Position numbers and translations under genes: made by a program. Below, piece after piece: positions 5,546 through 5,747 of a DNA stretch of 5,747 nucleotides. Position 1 is the stretch's first letter. Each line of letters opens with the position of its first letter. Under the pieces are notes generated by a model. That model was given only the letters and a program-made list of their open reading frames with translations, had not been told where the DNA came from and did not search any database. Where the stretch lies: NCBI GenBank assembly GCA_937920085.1, contig CALETE010000084.1, positions 1 to 5,747 of the forward strand, in the 5' to 3' direction. The stretch comes from an uncultured Alphaproteobacteria bacterium (GTDB lineage Bacteria; Pseudomonadota; Alphaproteobacteria; Caulobacterales; Caulobacteraceae).

Positions 5546-5653
5546 GGAGGTCCGGAGAATATCAGGCCGTTCAGAGAGAAATCCGGCCGTTTCCCGGCAT
5601 GCGCAGTGCGGAGCCCGTTTGGGGAAACCCTATAATATCACGGGATTTTCCGG

Positions 5654-5687
5654 CCTCGCCCAAGGCGCAGAGAGATTTGTGGCGAGG
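5654..5687 (-). terminator. Inverted repeat downstream of tRNA-Ser
   Basis: CCTCGCC at 5654-5660 pairs perfectly with GGCGAGG at 5681-5687 over a 20-base loop. On the minus strand the stem begins six bases after the tRNA CCA. It could help end or process the tRNA transcript, but the loop is long and no clear T-run follows. Confidence 0.3.
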
Positions 5688-5692
5688 GGCGT

Positions 5693-5747
5693 TGGCGGAG
5701 AGAGAGGGATTCGAACCCTCGTTACGGTTTCCCGTAAACACGCTTTC
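5693..5747 (-). tRNA. tRNA-Ser, 3' part only (runs off right edge), probable GGA anticodon
   Basis: Read on the minus strand, the last 55 bases give the 3' half of a class II tRNA. They contain the end of the anticodon loop (GAAA), a 3' anticodon stem GCGTG, and a long variable arm (TTACGG/CCGTAA stem with a GAAA loop, 5722-5737). A T arm GAGGG-TTCGAAT-CCCTC (5704-5720), a 3' acceptor strand TCTCTCC, a G discriminator and an encoded CCA (5693-5695) complete it. The long variable arm and G discriminator fit serine. The visible bases fix positions 35-36 as G-A, so the anticodon is NGA; GGA is the most likely choice from the GCGTG stem. The D arm and the first anticodon base lie outside the window. 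Confidence 0.93.

Larger units (their letters stand above)
5298..5692. other. Gene-free stretch between WG-repeat gene and tRNA-Ser
   Basis: No convincing gene lies in these roughly 395 bases. The first part (to about 5470) is A/T-rich and holds the 17-bp tandem repeat. The second part is GC-richer with several inverted repeats: CGACGAA 5491-5497 with TTCGTCG 5517-5523; CCGCACC 5524-5530 with GGTGCGG 5541-5547; and CCTCGCC 5654-5660 with GGCGAGG 5681-5687, the last just downstream of the tRNA 3' end. A TATAAT at 5631-5636 has no matching -35 on the plus strand. The change in composition suggests a junction between DNA of different origin. Confidence 0.5.

Noticed and set aside
5631..5636. TATAAT hexamer as a plus-strand promoter
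   Set aside because: No -35-like hexamer at 16-18 bases upstream and no gene downstream on the plus strand.
1..5747. CRISPR array, transposase or integrase, toxin-antitoxin or known defence system
   Set aside because: No regularly spaced repeats, no recombinase or nuclease motifs, and no recognisable toxin or antitoxin domains in any frame read.

Overview
The window looks like chromosomal DNA of a GC-rich alphaproteobacterium. The partial tRNA-Ser at the right edge (long variable arm, CCA encoded in the DNA) and the small exported hypothetical proteins fit that group, but no gene here fixes the genus. Base composition is uneven. By hand count, 2941-3000 is 44/60 GC, while 4501-4560, inside the WG-repeat gene, is 24/60.

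Left two thirds (1-2604): a one-way run of small genes on the minus strand, nearly all encoding short proteins with an N-terminal export signal. Read 5'->3' on the minus strand they are: an 88-residue four-cysteine protein; a 156-residue secreted protein (P2) coupled to it by a TGATG stop/start overlap; a 116-residue secreted protein 40 bases further on; a 153-residue secreted protein (P1) that is a clear paralogue of P2; a third, broken paralogue (P3); and a secreted protein that runs off the left edge. P1 and P2 share Cys26, a Trp-Ala-Trp at 54-56 and Cys61 in exactly the same register, plus a later IDR motif and a proline-rich tail. This is a tandemly duplicated and partly decaying family.

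Middle (2605-3947): a divergent intergenic region, then a plus-strand gene for an unrecognised cytoplasmic protein, convergent with a minus-strand gene for another exported protein.

Right third (3948-5747): a 0.37 kb gap with a strong hairpin, then a plus-strand gene with a twin-arginine-like signal, an ankyrin-like middle and two C-terminal WG repeats. About 420 bp without a gene follows, holding a perfect 17-bp tandem repeat and several inverted repeats. The window ends in the 3' half of a minus-strand tRNA-Ser whose 3' end faces the cluster. tRNA 3' ends are common integration sites, so part of this region may be an island, but no integrase and no second copy of the tRNA end is present here.

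No gene has a function that can be named with confidence. The best-supported unusual feature is the tandem family of small disulfide-type exported proteins. I found no known defence, secretion or CRISPR system. Any joint role for the exported proteins, the WG protein and the orphan cytoplasmic protein is speculation.
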